Positions 1-8,137 are shown, counted from the first letter of the stretch. The stretch is DNA of 64,000 nt from G963674835 sp963674835 (GCA_963674835.2 CAXXKC010000002.1:1550001-1614000), one strand, 5' to 3'. The notes: generated by a model from the letters alone, not told the origin. Numbers and translations: made by a program.

Positions 1-517
1 CGTCGTCGCCGAGGGTCGCACGGAAAGGGACGGCTTGGAGGAGGGTCGCGGCGTCGGGCTTTGGCGTGAAGGCGTTGAGGCCGCCGATGGCCGGGGGCGT
101 GTGCCAGGGGAGATCGGCGACTATGGGGTGATCGGCCGTCTTGCGGACGAGGCAGGGTTGGGCGAAGTTGCGGCGGTCGTCGTTCTGGGCCATGACGACG
201 GGGAGGACGTCGGCGAGTTTGGTGCGGTGGTACTCGCCCAATCGACCGTGGAAGCTCTCCCAACCGCCGAGCATGAGCAGGCCGGACCCACGCTGGGTGC
301 AGTCGGCAAGGTGGTCTAACTGGTCGGGGCGGAGGCGGGCGGCCGGATAGTCGCTGAGGACGTACAGGACGTACTGACTGGTGTCGAACGAGTCGGGAGG
401 AGAGACGGGGCTGGGTACGTGGTCGTAGAGAATGTTGAAATGGGTCATGACGCCGGCGAGGTAAATGGCCGCGCCGGAGAAGTCGTCATCGCCCAAGTAG
501 CAGACCCTGTCGAGCAT
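1..517 (-). CDS. GATase-like cytosolic protein, C-terminal part outside window
   Basis: The minus-strand frame is open from an ATG at 517 to the window edge, giving at least 172 residues. It begins MLDRVCYLGDDD and contains a glycine turn GSGLLMLGGWESFHG. This resembles the class I glutamine-amidotransferase-like fold found in uncharacterised bacterial proteins (GATase1_like type). The part seen shows no clear Cys-His-Glu triad, so amidotransferase activity cannot be claimed. It starts 11 nt after the stop of the PIG-L gene and is third in a SIS / PIG-L / GATase-like operon, which suggests a role in amino-sugar or glycoconjugate metabolism. The C-terminus lies outside the window. The family call is by general resemblance only. 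Confidence 0.5.
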   Translation of the reverse strand, partial: MLDRVCYLGDDDFSGAAIYLAGVMTHFNILYDHVPSPVSPPDSFDTSQYVLYVLSDYPAARLRPDQLDHLADCTQRGSGLLMLGGWESFHGRLGEYHRTKLADVLPVVMAQNDDRRNFAQPCLVRKTADHPIVADLPWHTPPAIGGLNAFTPKPDAATLLQAVPFRATLGDD

Positions 518-528
518 GACTCACCCCA

Positions 529-1347
529 TTAGAACAGGCTTTGGTACTGTTGGGGCGAGTAGAAGTTGAACGCCACCTCGTAGATGTACTCGATGGGTCC
601 GGCATCGCGTTGGACGTCGATGAGGACCTCGATCTGCTCCTGGCTGGCGTAGGCGCGGATCGCGTCGAGCTTGGTCTGGAGCATGGAGTCGGGGCCGGCG
701 ATGCGGATCTGGGGCGGCTCGGGGAAATCGCAATAGGTTGCGTACTCGTAGACGGCGGGGATCGTCTCGATGGGGTCGCCGAGCTCTGGCCAGATGGTGC
801 CCTGGGCGTGGAAGAGACTGATGAGCATCTCTTCGTTGACGATGCGGTGGTCGGGGTGGAGATCGGTGCGCGTGGGGAGGAAGACTCGCGTGGGGCGGAT
901 CTTGCGGAGCATGTAGGGATAGGCATTCTGGAGGCCGCTGGCCCCTTCGAGCTCCGTGGGGTCGCCCTGGGTCGCCAAGTGACGCCCGCGGTAGGGGTTG
1001 AGGTTGCAGTCGGGAAAGCCGAGGAAGTGGAGGTTTTCGGGCGGCAGGTTGAGGAGTTGGAAGGACTGCTCGGCTTCCTTGCGGCGGACGTCGGAGATGA
1101 TGGGGCGCTGGGGCAGGCGGCAATAGCCCATGCGGCCGTCGGTGGTGATGACGGCGTGGACTTCGATTCCCTCGGCGATGGCGGCTTGGAAGGTGATGCC
1201 GGCGCCGGTGACGATATCGTCGTCGTGGGCGGAGAGGAAGAGCCATCGCTCGCCATCGGGCCGCCAGGGAGCGAAGATATCGCCGACGGTCTGGCTGGTG
1301 GTGACTTCTGCGTCGCGACGACGCGAGTAGGTGATTCCGTGAGCCAT
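529..1347 (-). CDS. PIG-L/LmbE family N-acetylglucosamine-type deacetylase
   Basis: This 272-residue protein carries the zinc-binding signature of PIG-L/LmbE deacetylases: AHDDD at residues 40-44 and HPDH at 164-167. The family removes acetyl groups from N-acetylglucosamine-type sugars (MshB, BshB, GlcNAc-PI). The start at 1347 is chosen because AAGGA lies just upstream and the homology begins after it; the frame stays open upstream to 1623 but there it only shadows the SIS gene. It is 13 nt downstream of the SIS gene and 11 nt upstream of the GATase-like gene. No signal peptide is seen, so it is probably cytoplasmic. The substrate is unknown; a sugar made or cleaved by the SIS partner is a reasonable inference. 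Confidence 0.85.
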   Translation of the reverse strand: MAHGITYSRRRDAEVTTSQTVGDIFAPWRPDGERWLFLSAHDDDIVTGAGITFQAAIAEGIEVHAVITTDGRMGYCRLPQRPIISDVRRKEAEQSFQLLNLPPENLHFLGFPDCNLNPYRGRHLATQGDPTELEGASGLQNAYPYMLRKIRPTRVFLPTRTDLHPDHRIVNEEMLISLFHAQGTIWPELGDPIETIPAVYEYATYCDFPEPPQIRIAGPDSMLQTKLDAIRAYASQEQIEVLIDVQRDAGPIEYIYEVAFNFYSPQQYQSLF

Positions 1348-1360
1348 GAAGGAGTCCTTC

Positions 1361-2377
1361 TCAGCCGATGAACTCGTTGCCGATTTTACGAGCACGCTGG
1401 GGTTTGTCGAGGTTGATTCCGTTGGCCACACCGACGTGGACGAGCACGTTCCAACCGGCCAGCAACTGGAGCACCGCGTCGTAGCCGTCGACCTTGGGAA
1501 TGCGAATGGTGGGGAAGATGGTTTCTTCGGAGGCGATGGCAATGACCGGCATGCCCACGGAGTCGACGAGGACGTCGCGGAACTTCTCGGCCTCGGCGGC
1601 AAAGGGTTCGACGACGATGACAACCTCGGTGGGATTCATCACTTCTTCGATGCCGTGGACGGCATAGGTTCCTTCGAGGAAATCGCTTTTCTTGCGGGTG
1701 ATTTCGTTGGTTTTGAGGGTGAGCTCTTCAGCGACGCCGTCGTTGCGGCCGGCGAAGTAGATCATGTCGGCCTTGGCGATCGTGCTGACGATGCGCGAAT
1801 CGAGGTCGGCCTTGAGGACTTCGTCGGCCTTGTCGGCGGCCTCGGCCTGGTTCTGGAGGATGGTCGAGGGGCCGCAGGTCTCGAGCAGGGCGCGATAGAA
1901 GAGGGCCTGTTCGACAACGCTCTTCGTCGCGGCGACTGCTTTCTCTTCTCCGCAACTGAGCACGTAGCACTGGTTCGAGTTGGCGGCCAGGCGGGTATTC
2001 TGGTTGGCGGTGAGGCCGAAGCGGAGTTGATGGCCGGCGGCGGCCAGCTTGGTGAACAGGGAGATGACCTCTTTGGTCTGACCGCTGTTGCTGGCGGCGA
2101 AGACGGCGGAGTCGGCGAGATTGTAGTCGTGGGCTTGCCGTGCGCCCTCGGTGAAGACGGCCAGGGGGATGCCGCGTCGGAGGACTTCGACCATGAGATT
2201 CTTGGCGGGGAAGATGCGACTGGATCCCTCGCCGGTGAGCATGAGGCGGCCGGTCTTCTGGATTGCTTCGGCGGCGGCCTGGGCCTGGGCGAAGTTGAAG
2301 CTTCGCATGATGGCGGGCGTTTGGAGCATTTCCTGGACCAGGGCGAAGTCGCGGAACTTGGGATCCGTTAGGTTCAT
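1361..2377 (-). CDS. SIS-domain sugar-phosphate isomerase/deaminase (AgaS/GlmS-C-like)
   Basis: A 338-residue protein with two SIS folds, like the isomerase half of GlmS but without the N-terminal glutaminase domain. GEGSSR near residue 50 and SNSGQTKE near residue 95 match phosphosugar-binding loops, and the C-terminus (NGINLDKPQRARK) resembles the DKPRNLAKSVTVE-type tail of GlmS. Family members isomerise or deaminate hexosamine-6-phosphates. It is the first gene of the operon, about 95 nt after a predicted promoter, followed by a deacetylase and a GATase-like gene. A GlmS-like activity using a separate glutaminase partner is possible but not shown. Confidence 0.8.
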   Translation of the reverse strand: MNLTDPKFRDFALVQEMLQTPAIMRSFNFAQAQAAAEAIQKTGRLMLTGEGSSRIFPAKNLMVEVLRRGIPLAVFTEGARQAHDYNLADSAVFAASNSGQTKEVISLFTKLAAAGHQLRFGLTANQNTRLAANSNQCYVLSCGEEKAVAATKSVVEQALFYRALLETCGPSTILQNQAEAADKADEVLKADLDSRIVSTIAKADMIYFAGRNDGVAEELTLKTNEITRKKSDFLEGTYAVHGIEEVMNPTEVVIVVEPFAAEAEKFRDVLVDSVGMPVIAIASEETIFPTIRIPKVDGYDAVLQLLAGWNVLVHVGVANGINLDKPQRARKIGNEFIG

Positions 2378-2479
2378 GGTGGTACGTCCCCTCGATGCGG
2401 AAAAAGGTCGGTGCCGCGCGCTATGGTCAGCGCGTTTTGCGCCAACTGGGAGGCTGGCCGCGGCTGGTGGTAACCCGTC

Positions 2480-2507
2480 AGTATAGACTTTCGCAATCGG
2501 GGGGGCA
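2480..2507 (-). promoter_or_regulatory. Predicted sigma-70 promoter of the SIS/PIG-L operon
   Basis: Read on the minus strand, TTGCCC (2507-2502) is followed after 16 bp by TATACT (2485-2480). Transcription would start near 2473, leaving a leader of about 95 nt before the SIS gene. Each hexamer matches consensus at four or five positions. No operator was recognised. Confidence 0.45.
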
Positions 2508-2525
2508 ATCGCCCGGCGGGTCAGA

Positions 2526-2546
2526 TAGGGGGCCAGTTTGAAATCA
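2526..2546 (+). repeat. 21-bp direct repeat, copy 1
   Basis: The sequence TAGGGGGCC-A-GTTTGAAATCA recurs 335 bp downstream at 2861-2881 with a single A/C difference. Both copies lie in the non-coding spacer between rsgA and the SIS operon, one on each side of a small ORF. Confidence 0.6.
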
Positions 2547-2610
2547 CGATTTGCAATGGCGCTTGCGCCGCATGGCGTGGCCTACTGTTTCGGCGTTGTC
2601 TAGCATGCGG

Positions 2611-2736
2611 TCAAAACCATCCGTGCCAGCCGTCCCGATCATCTGCATCGTTGGGACCAGGGTCGCCGAGGACCAACCACCGCAGAGCGATAATTGCCAA
2701 CGAGATGACCAAAAAAAAGCAGAGATAGCCGAGCAT
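2611..2736 (-). CDS. Small single-pass membrane protein (41 aa), hypothetical
   Basis: A short minus-strand frame encodes 41 residues. It starts MLGYLCFFLV, has a hydrophobic segment of about 22 residues (roughly 2-23), then a short polar acidic/aromatic tail ending WHGWF. A purine-rich GGGGAGGGGGG lies just upstream of the ATG and could serve as ribosome-binding site. The hydrophobic-then-polar pattern is typical of small bacterial membrane proteins, but nothing identifies a family. It lies in a spacer between two copies of a 21-bp repeat. It may be real or chance. Confidence 0.4.
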   Translation of the reverse strand: MLGYLCFFLVISLAIIALRWLVLGDPGPNDADDRDGWHGWF

Positions 2737-3111
2737 GTTTCCCCCCTCCCCAGGTAGGTAGTCGTCGGCTGCCGATCCTTGCTATTCGAGGGTGACCGGG
2801 TCGCGCGCCTTTCAGATTGCCGCTGCAACAACCTGCCCGGTTTCTGTCTGCGTATTTTGGTAGGGGGCCCGTTTGAAATCAACCGCTGCTTGATCCCGGG
2901 GGACGGCACCACGCTATGCGCGGGTACATCGTCCATTCGGGTATCGCCGTTGGTGTGCTCGGGCGCAGGGGTGGGAAAGGGGTTTACGCCGCTACCGCGG
3001 GGGCGTATTCGGCTTGGCAGGCCACAGAAGAACGGAATCGTAACGTCTCGTGAAGGCGTTCCCGATTGCAGAACGGCTCCATGCGCGGTCGCCGTCGGTG
3101 TGCCTGGCACG
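2737..3111. other. Spacer without a convincing gene
   Basis: This stretch holds the second 21-bp repeat (2861-2881) and longer open frames with no codon-use or homology support. No terminator with a T-tract is seen after rsgA. Confidence 0.5.
2861..2881 (+). repeat. 21-bp direct repeat, copy 2
   Basis: Second copy of the 2526-2546 repeat, with C in place of A at the tenth position. The flanks of the two copies differ, so conservation is confined to this core. Confidence 0.6.
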
Positions 3112-4173
3112 TCATTTCTTTCTCATCTGCTTCTTCGCCGACTTGATGAATCGCCCGAAGGCCCTGTCCTTTTGGCGCTGCTCGATGTAGGAGAGGTCGT
3201 AGTGTTCGGTTTCCTTCTTGAGTTTCAGGTAGCTCTGATATCGCTCCTCGGTCAGATGGCCATCTTTGACGGCTTTCAGGACCGCGCAACCGGGTTCGTT
3301 GGTATGCGTGCAATTGCCGAAACGGCAGTTCGCGGAGTAGTCGTCGATTTCGGAGAAGGTCGCGCTCACGGCGTCGCTTGCTCCGAGAATGCCTAGCTCG
3401 CGCATTCCCGGCGTATCGATCAAGAGAGCCCCGTTGTCGAGGACCAGCAACTGCCGGCGGGTGGTCGTGTGAACCCCTTCGCCGGTTGCGCTAACAGGCT
3501 TCGTATCGAGCGCATCGCGCCCGAACAGGCGGTTGATGAGCGTGGTCTTGCCCACTCCCGAGGAGCCGAGCAGGCAGTAGGTTTTGCCGGGGGCGAGACC
3601 CGCTCGGAATTCCTGCAATCCGGCTCCCGTCGTATTGCTGAGCGCGAGAACTCGCATGGAAGTCCGTGTGCATCGCACCTGATCCAGTGTCTGCTCCAAC
3701 TCTTCGGGCGAAATCAGGTCGGTCTTGCTCAGCACGACGCACGGCTCGATACGGCCCTCGCCCGCCATTACCAGATATCGGTCGAGGCGTGCCAAGTTGA
3801 AATCGTATCCGCAGCCTTGGACTATGAAGGCCGTGTCGATGTTTGCGGCAATCATCTGGAAATCGACGGCCTTGCCCGGGCACTTGCGGCGCAAGAAGCT
3901 TCGGCGTGGCAGGACCGCGTGAACGATGGCGGGGCCGCCGGAGTCGTGGAACTGTACGCATACCCAATCGCCGACGCAGGGCAACTCGCCGGCCGATTCT
4001 GTTGCGAAACGAAGCTTGCCCGCCAGTTCCGCAACCGTTTCTCCTCGTTCGTTCCTCACGAGGAATGCCCCGCGGTCAACGGCCGTGATTCGGGCAATGC
4101 ATTGCCCTGGCTGCTGAAGGTCGCCGACACGATCCTCAAACCACTTGTCGAATCCCAGTCTATCCAAGTCCAT
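3112..4173 (-). CDS. rsgA: Small ribosomal subunit biogenesis GTPase RsgA
   Basis: A 353-residue protein with the full RsgA layout: an N-terminal OB-fold (about 20-100), a circularly permuted GTPase domain with SKTD before the P-loop GSSGVGKT (about 200-208) and DTPGMRE after it, and a C-terminal zinc knuckle NCRFGNCTHTNEPGC (about 280-295). RsgA checks late 30S maturation and is stimulated by the subunit. The length is typical. The C-terminus is very basic (KSAKKQMRKK), as expected for rRNA contact. A -10 TATAAT at 4308-4303 lies about 120 nt upstream. It appears to be transcribed alone. Confidence 0.95.
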   Translation of the reverse strand: MDLDRLGFDKWFEDRVGDLQQPGQCIARITAVDRGAFLVRNERGETVAELAGKLRFATESAGELPCVGDWVCVQFHDSGGPAIVHAVLPRRSFLRRKCPGKAVDFQMIAANIDTAFIVQGCGYDFNLARLDRYLVMAGEGRIEPCVVLSKTDLISPEELEQTLDQVRCTRTSMRVLALSNTTGAGLQEFRAGLAPGKTYCLLGSSGVGKTTLINRLFGRDALDTKPVSATGEGVHTTTRRQLLVLDNGALLIDTPGMRELGILGASDAVSATFSEIDDYSANCRFGNCTHTNEPGCAVLKAVKDGHLTEERYQSYLKLKKETEHYDLSYIEQRQKDRAFGRFIKSAKKQMRKK

Positions 4174-4192
4174 GTTCTGCTCTCACAGATTC

Positions 4193-4230
4193 GCTGGTGG
4201 CACTCGCTTCGCTCGGCCCACCCTACGGCT
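4193..4230 (+). repeat. Dispersed imperfect palindrome, GGTGGC variant (GGTGGG family)
   Basis: GCTGGTGGCACTCGCTTCGCTCGGCCCACCCTACGG-type element, one of about six in the window (also near 13374, 13428, 23443, 31977 and 58492). The ends GGTGG and CCACC can pair around a CGCTTCGC/CGCTGCGC core. The rest of the 4174-4488 spacer carries only the rsgA promoter and no gene. Confidence 0.7.
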
Positions 4231-4302
4231 AAGCTGCTCTTGGGGTGCGGGTCTTCACAGATTGTTCATGTTGATGGGGGGCGAGCTTGCTCGTGGTCGC
4301 GG

Positions 4303-4308
4303 ATTATA
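4303..4308 (-). promoter_or_regulatory. Predicted -10 box upstream of rsgA
   Basis: Minus-strand TATAAT at 4308-4303 is a perfect -10 hexamer about 125 nt before rsgA. The -35 at the right distance (TTTTCG, 17 bp away) is poor, so the promoter call rests mainly on the -10. Confidence 0.35.
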
Positions 4309-4488
4309 CCGCAAGGGCATTTTGACGAAAACCGTTGCCGCAGCTACTGCCGTGCCTGCCATCACCGTGCGGCTCCTGCCGCCAGACAGAACGGACCGCA
4401 AGACCAACCGGTCCAGCCGAAGCGTGCCGGCAGAATGCCCGGGGAATCCCCCTGCGGCGTGTACAGCCCCCATCACACGCCCAACGGT

Positions 4489-4896
4489 CTACGCGCTCAC
4501 CTTATACACCACATCGTGCACTCGGGCGTGCTCTTTCACCTTGATCCCCACCGACTGGCCGACCATCGCGTCCTGGACATTTTCGCCGTCCAACTGTATC
4601 GAGTCGACCGTCTGCATGAAATCACTGCTGTGGCCGTGGATGTGGATCGTGTCGCCCAACGACAACATCCCTGCCGTCACGTCCACTGCGGCAACCCCCA
4701 AATGCCCAAAGTAGTGACTGACGCGACCGATTTCTTGTTCCGCCATCACAGTATCCTCCGTTCTCGGAGTCCCGGGCTGCAGCACCTCCCGGTGGGCCAG
4801 ATCGACCCAGGCACCGCAACCACAACGGACTCGATGCCCAAACTGAAACAGCGTTACGTCATATCCCGCACCGCACCGCGGGCAGGGAATTGCCAT
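4489..4896 (-). CDS. Zinc-ribbon protein with EF-Tu domain-2-like beta-barrel
   Basis: A 135-residue protein in two parts. Residues 5-27 carry CPRC-x16-CGC, a short zinc-ribbon pattern. Residues about 52-135, from AEQEIGRVSHYFGHLGVAAV, match the small beta-barrel of translation GTPases (EF-Tu domain 2), with the LSLGDTIHIHG and VGQSVGIKVKEHARVHDVVY strands. The GTPase domain is absent. Stand-alone proteins of this barrel type exist in bacteria with unknown function. An internal ATG (residue 51) would give the barrel alone, so the ribbon could come from a longer start; the frame supports the longer form. A 9-bp hairpin lies directly upstream. Confidence 0.65.
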   Translation of the reverse strand: MAIPCPRCGAGYDVTLFQFGHRVRCGCGAWVDLAHREVLQPGTPRTEDTVMAEQEIGRVSHYFGHLGVAAVDVTAGMLSLGDTIHIHGHSSDFMQTVDSIQLDGENVQDAMVGQSVGIKVKEHARVHDVVYKVSA

Positions 4897-4907
4897 CGCA
4901 ACACCCC

Positions 4908-4939
4908 CCGTAGGTTATAACACCCACATCAACCTACGG
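4908..4939. repeat. Perfect 9-bp inverted repeat (CCGTAGGTT/AACCTACGG)
   Basis: CCGTAGGTT (4908-4916) and AACCTACGG (4931-4939) are perfect complements around a 14-nt loop. It lies between the lutC stop and the start of the zinc-ribbon gene, both on the minus strand. There is no T-tract, so it is not a standard terminator; it could stabilise the lut mRNA end. The CCTACGG end is shared with two other repeat families here. Confidence 0.6.
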
Positions 4940-4956
4940 CTGGCCCGATCGGCGTC

Positions 4957-5604
4957 TCACCCGATCAGGAGCACCACCACGCGTTTCGGCCCGTGAACGC
5001 CGAGGATGAGGATCTTCTCGATGTCGGCCGTACGGCTTGGACCCGTCACAAACACGAACTCCCCCCGCAACGACGGATCGGCCACGCGCGCGGCGATTTC
5101 CTTCCAGGCCGCTGGCATATTCTCCGCAAGCCGGTCGCATTTGGCAAGCACAATACAGGTGGGCGGCAGATAGCAAAGCACTCGCTGCTGGGATGTGCCA
5201 CACGCGATCATGCACGTGCCCGTGTCGGCCAGGAGATAGTCGGCCTCGACCAGCCCCGCGCTGAACTCGGCCATGCTCTTGGCAGTGTCCCCCTCGCCAG
5301 GCCAAACGACGCGATCCGACCGTTCGCCGGCCAGTTCGCGGCACAGTGGCCGATCGACCGCCCCGACCGTCGTGCACTCCAACTCATCCAGCAGTTGCCC
5401 CAACCGCTGCTTGGCCTCCTCGACCGTGGCGCAGCGAACGACCTGCCCGCTGACCGCTTCGATCTCTTGGGTGAAGCGTTCGGCCATAGCCGCCGCTGTC
5501 GGATTGGTCGATGGCCAAACCTCGGGGACTGGCGGCCGCTGGAGCGGCGCGTCGGCGCCTACGTTGGTGCGAATACGGTGCAAGATGGTGTCGCGGCTAT
5601 TCAT
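4957..5604 (-). CDS. lutC: LutC-like LUD-domain lactate utilisation protein
   Basis: A 215-residue LUD-domain protein. LADTGTCMIACGTSQQRVLCYLPPTCIVL matches the family core in which ADTG-T is conserved. LutC is the small subunit of the LutABC L-lactate oxidising complex. It is last in the order lutA-lutB-lutC and its start overlaps the lutB stop by 8 nt, which implies translational coupling. No transmembrane segment is seen. Its exact chemical role is not established even in characterised systems. Confidence 0.85.
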   Translation of the reverse strand: MNSRDTILHRIRTNVGADAPLQRPPVPEVWPSTNPTAAAMAERFTQEIEAVSGQVVRCATVEEAKQRLGQLLDELECTTVGAVDRPLCRELAGERSDRVVWPGEGDTAKSMAEFSAGLVEADYLLADTGTCMIACGTSQQRVLCYLPPTCIVLAKCDRLAENMPAAWKEIAARVADPSLRGEFVFVTGPSRTADIEKILILGVHGPKRVVVLLIG

Positions 5605-7057
5605 GGCTGGTCGTCGATTCGGTTCGAGAGATTGGCTGGCGCTTCGGCTTCACTTCACGGCCGTGACGCCGCCACCAGTCGCGGAACGCCGGCCCTTGCG
5701 GCACGCGAGGTAACTCCCGCCCGCGAGTCCACGCACCCAGCTTCCCCGGATGCCATGGGAGGAACTTCGCCATCCGAATCCCCAGTTTCACCATCGCCAT
5801 CGCCAAGCGGTAACGCCGCGGACCGCTGAACCACCATGCCCAGGTGAGCCACGTGAGCCTCTCCAAGGGCGAATTCATCGGCGACGGCTCGTTTACGGCC
5901 CGATGCCGCATGTGGACCAACTGGTGGGGAAGGTCGATTTTGACGGGGCACACCTCGCCGCAGGCCCCACAGAGCGACGACGCAAACGGCAGCTTTCCCG
6001 CCTGCTTCAGCCCGACGAGGTGCGGTGTGAGCACCGCGCCGATCGGTCCCGGATACACCCAGCCGTACGCCCAACCGCCCGTCCGCCGATAGACGGGGCA
6101 GGCGTTCAAACAGGCTCCGCAGCGAATGCAGTAGAGGGCCATCCGCGCCGCCGGGTCCGTAAGCACGTTGCTCCGCCCGTTGTCGAGCACGATCACGTAC
6201 ATCTTCCGCCCCGGAGTGGCCCCGTGGAACAGGTGGGTATACGTGGTCAGCTTCTGGCCGGTGCCGCTGCGTGCCAGGAGGTTCAGAAACAGCGGCAAGT
6301 GTTGGATGCTTGGAATCACCTTCTCGATTCCCATCAGCACCACGTGGATCGGCGGTGCCGAGGTGGACAGGCCCGCGTTCCCCTCGTTTTCCACCACGCA
6401 GATCGTGCCCGTGTCGGCGATGGCGAAGTTGCACCCCGACATTCCCATGTCGGCCCGGATGAAATCCTCGCGCAGATGCCGCCGCGCTATGTTCGTCAGA
6501 TGCTGATGCTCGGCGCTGAACGGCTCGTGCAGTGTCTCCTCGAACAGGTGCCCCACGTCGGCCGCCGAAAGGTGCAAGGCGGGCGTCACGATGTGCACGG
6601 GCCGTTGCTTCGCCAGTTGCACGATGTACTCGCCCAGGTCGGTCTCCACCGGCCGAACCCCGGCGGCTTCCAAGGTGTGGTTCAGCTCGAGCTCCTCGCT
6701 GACCATCGATTTCGACTTCACGACCGTCTTCACGCCGTGTTCTCGGGCGATGTCCAGCACATGCTGGTTCGCCTCGCGGGCGTTGGCCGCCCAGAGAACG
6801 GTGGCCCCTCGCGCCGTGATGTTCCGCTCGAACTCGACCAGCAGCTTGTCCAGGTTGGCGATCGCGTATTGCTTGATGCCGTTGGCGGCCTCGCGCCACG
6901 CCTCCCACTGCGGGATCGAAGCGGCGATCTCCCGATTCTGCTTGCTGGAGCGCTCCGTCGACTCGCCCAATGCTTTCGAACCGTTCGGCTCTGAAAGCCC
7001 CACCGTCTGCGCCTTCAGAAACTCGGCGCCGTCCATTGGAATCGTTTCGTGCGACAT
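5597..7057 (-). CDS. lutB: LutB-like iron-sulfur LUD protein
   Basis: A 486-residue protein with an N-terminal LUD domain (about 60-300, with NFAIADTGTICVVENEGN) and a C-terminal dicluster ferredoxin domain. The clusters are seen as CIRCGACLNACPVYRR near residue 310 and CGACGEVCPVKIDLPH near 360. LutB passes electrons from L-lactate oxidation to the membrane quinone chain together with LutA and LutC. It starts 13 nt after lutA and overlaps lutC. The length is normal for the family and no key cysteine appears lost. Confidence 0.92.
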   Translation of the reverse strand: MSHETIPMDGAEFLKAQTVGLSEPNGSKALGESTERSSKQNREIAASIPQWEAWREAANGIKQYAIANLDKLLVEFERNITARGATVLWAANAREANQHVLDIAREHGVKTVVKSKSMVSEELELNHTLEAAGVRPVETDLGEYIVQLAKQRPVHIVTPALHLSAADVGHLFEETLHEPFSAEHQHLTNIARRHLREDFIRADMGMSGCNFAIADTGTICVVENEGNAGLSTSAPPIHVVLMGIEKVIPSIQHLPLFLNLLARSGTGQKLTTYTHLFHGATPGRKMYVIVLDNGRSNVLTDPAARMALYCIRCGACLNACPVYRRTGGWAYGWVYPGPIGAVLTPHLVGLKQAGKLPFASSLCGACGEVCPVKIDLPHQLVHMRHRAVNEPSPMNSPLERLTWLTWAWWFSGPRRYRLAMAMVKLGIRMAKFLPWHPGKLGAWTRGRELPRVPQGPAFRDWWRRHGREVKPKRQPISRTESTTSHE

Positions 7058-7070
7058 GGCAGTCCCGACG

Positions 7071-7853
7071 CTATCCCCCGTTCTCCTTAGCGGCCAGCAC
7101 CTCGGCGATGTGCAGGGCTCGGATGTGTTGCATGGCCGGGTCGCGCTGCATGATGCCGTGTACGTGCATCAGGCAACTGATGTCGACCGAGCAGACCACG
7201 TCCGCGCCGCTCTTCAAAATGTTCTCGGCCTTGGTGCGGCCCATGGCCAGTGAGGTTCCCGGCATCTTCACGCTGAACGTCCCGCCGAACCCGCAACACT
7301 CCTCGATGTTCGGCAGTTCGTGATACTCGAGCCCGCCCACGTTTTTCAGCAGGCTCAGCGGCTGCCGCAGCACTCCCAGCTCTCGCCGCCCGTGGCACCC
7401 GCTGTGCATCGTCACCTTGTGCGGAAAGTAGGCCCCCGTGTCTGTCACTCCGAGCACGTCGACGAGGAACTCCGTGAGCTCGAACACCCGCGAGCCTACG
7501 CCGGCGATCTGCGGATCGGAGTCGACGTGGGCAAAAAACACGCGGCACATCGCCGTGCACGATCCCGAGGGGCAAACGATGTACCGATAGTCGGCGAACA
7601 CGCGGCAGAAATGCCGAATCACGCTCCGTGCTTCTTCCCAATACCCCGAATTGAACGCCGGCTGCCCGCAGCACGTCTGCTCCTCGGGAAATACGACCGG
7701 AATGCCCTGATCTGTCAGGAGGCGCGCCGTCGCCTCGGCCACCTGTGGATAGAACTGATCCACATAACACGGAATGAACAGCGCCACCGGCTGACCCGGC
7801 TCGTACTGCGGATACTCCCAATGCGGCGTCGAAGCGTGCGGAGAACCAGTCAT
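7071..7853 (-). CDS. lutA: LutA-like heterodisulfide-reductase-type Fe-S subunit
   Basis: A 260-residue protein made of two cysteine-rich (CCG) domains like those of HdrB and GlcF: EEQTCCGQPAFNSG near residue 65 and IEECCGFGGTFSVKMP near 190, with FIPCYVDQFYP at the N-terminus. It is the first gene of lutABC. The open frame continues upstream to 8168, but the extra residues are basic and non-homologous, so the ATG at 7853 is preferred although its ribosome-binding site is weak. The promoter at 7937-7965 lies about 77 nt upstream and supports this start. Confidence 0.9.
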   Translation of the reverse strand: MTGSPHASTPHWEYPQYEPGQPVALFIPCYVDQFYPQVAEATARLLTDQGIPVVFPEEQTCCGQPAFNSGYWEEARSVIRHFCRVFADYRYIVCPSGSCTAMCRVFFAHVDSDPQIAGVGSRVFELTEFLVDVLGVTDTGAYFPHKVTMHSGCHGRRELGVLRQPLSLLKNVGGLEYHELPNIEECCGFGGTFSVKMPGTSLAMGRTKAENILKSGADVVCSVDISCLMHVHGIMQRDPAMQHIRALHIAEVLAAKENGG

Positions 7854-7936
7854 TTCCAGCAAACCAACCCAAGACAAGGCAAGACAACCGACGACCGCGC
7901 CCAACACCCGGCCCCGCGTCCCGCCTCTGTGCCCCT

Positions 7937-7965
7937 TTATAACCGAGCGAACCGCCGATTGCCAG
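7937..7965 (-). promoter_or_regulatory. Predicted sigma-70 promoter of lutABC
   Basis: On the minus strand, CTGGCA (7965-7960) and TTATAA (7942-7937) are separated by 17 bp. Transcription would start near 7930. No LutR-type operator or regulator gene is seen nearby. Confidence 0.5.
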
Positions 7966-8106
7966 ATTCCACGAAGCCGCCGGCCATGAGAAACCGTCGA
8001 TGTAAGTCCTCTCCAATCCGCGGCACGACTGTTCGTCGCGCGGCTCATATGCGTAGATACGTGTGCTGTCGCCGTAAGTCCCGGCAACCTGCTCGGACCT
8101 CGGGGG

Positions 8107-8137
8107 TTGACACTCTTCGCTCGGCTCATGGTAAGAT
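8107..8137 (+). promoter_or_regulatory. Predicted promoter of the btuFDC-type operon
   Basis: A perfect -35 TTGACA at 8107-8112 is followed 19 bp later by TAAGAT (8132-8137), a fair -10. Transcription would start near 8144, leaving about 90 nt of leader that contains a small ACCCC-AAC-GGGGT hairpin at about 8161-8173. The spacer is longer than ideal. Confidence 0.4.

Noticed and set aside
8086..8098. CCCGGCAACC resembling a SAM-I riboswitch core
   Set aside because: The downstream GGTGC-type core and closing stems are missing and the gene context does not fit.
7990..8100. Possible cobalamin riboswitch before the BtuF-like gene
   Set aside because: TAAGTCC and CGGCACGACTGT vaguely resemble parts of the B12 element and GTCCCGGCAACCTGCT its box, but the key GGAGACC-type box is broken and the pairing does not fold. 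It also lies upstream of a better promoter at 8107.
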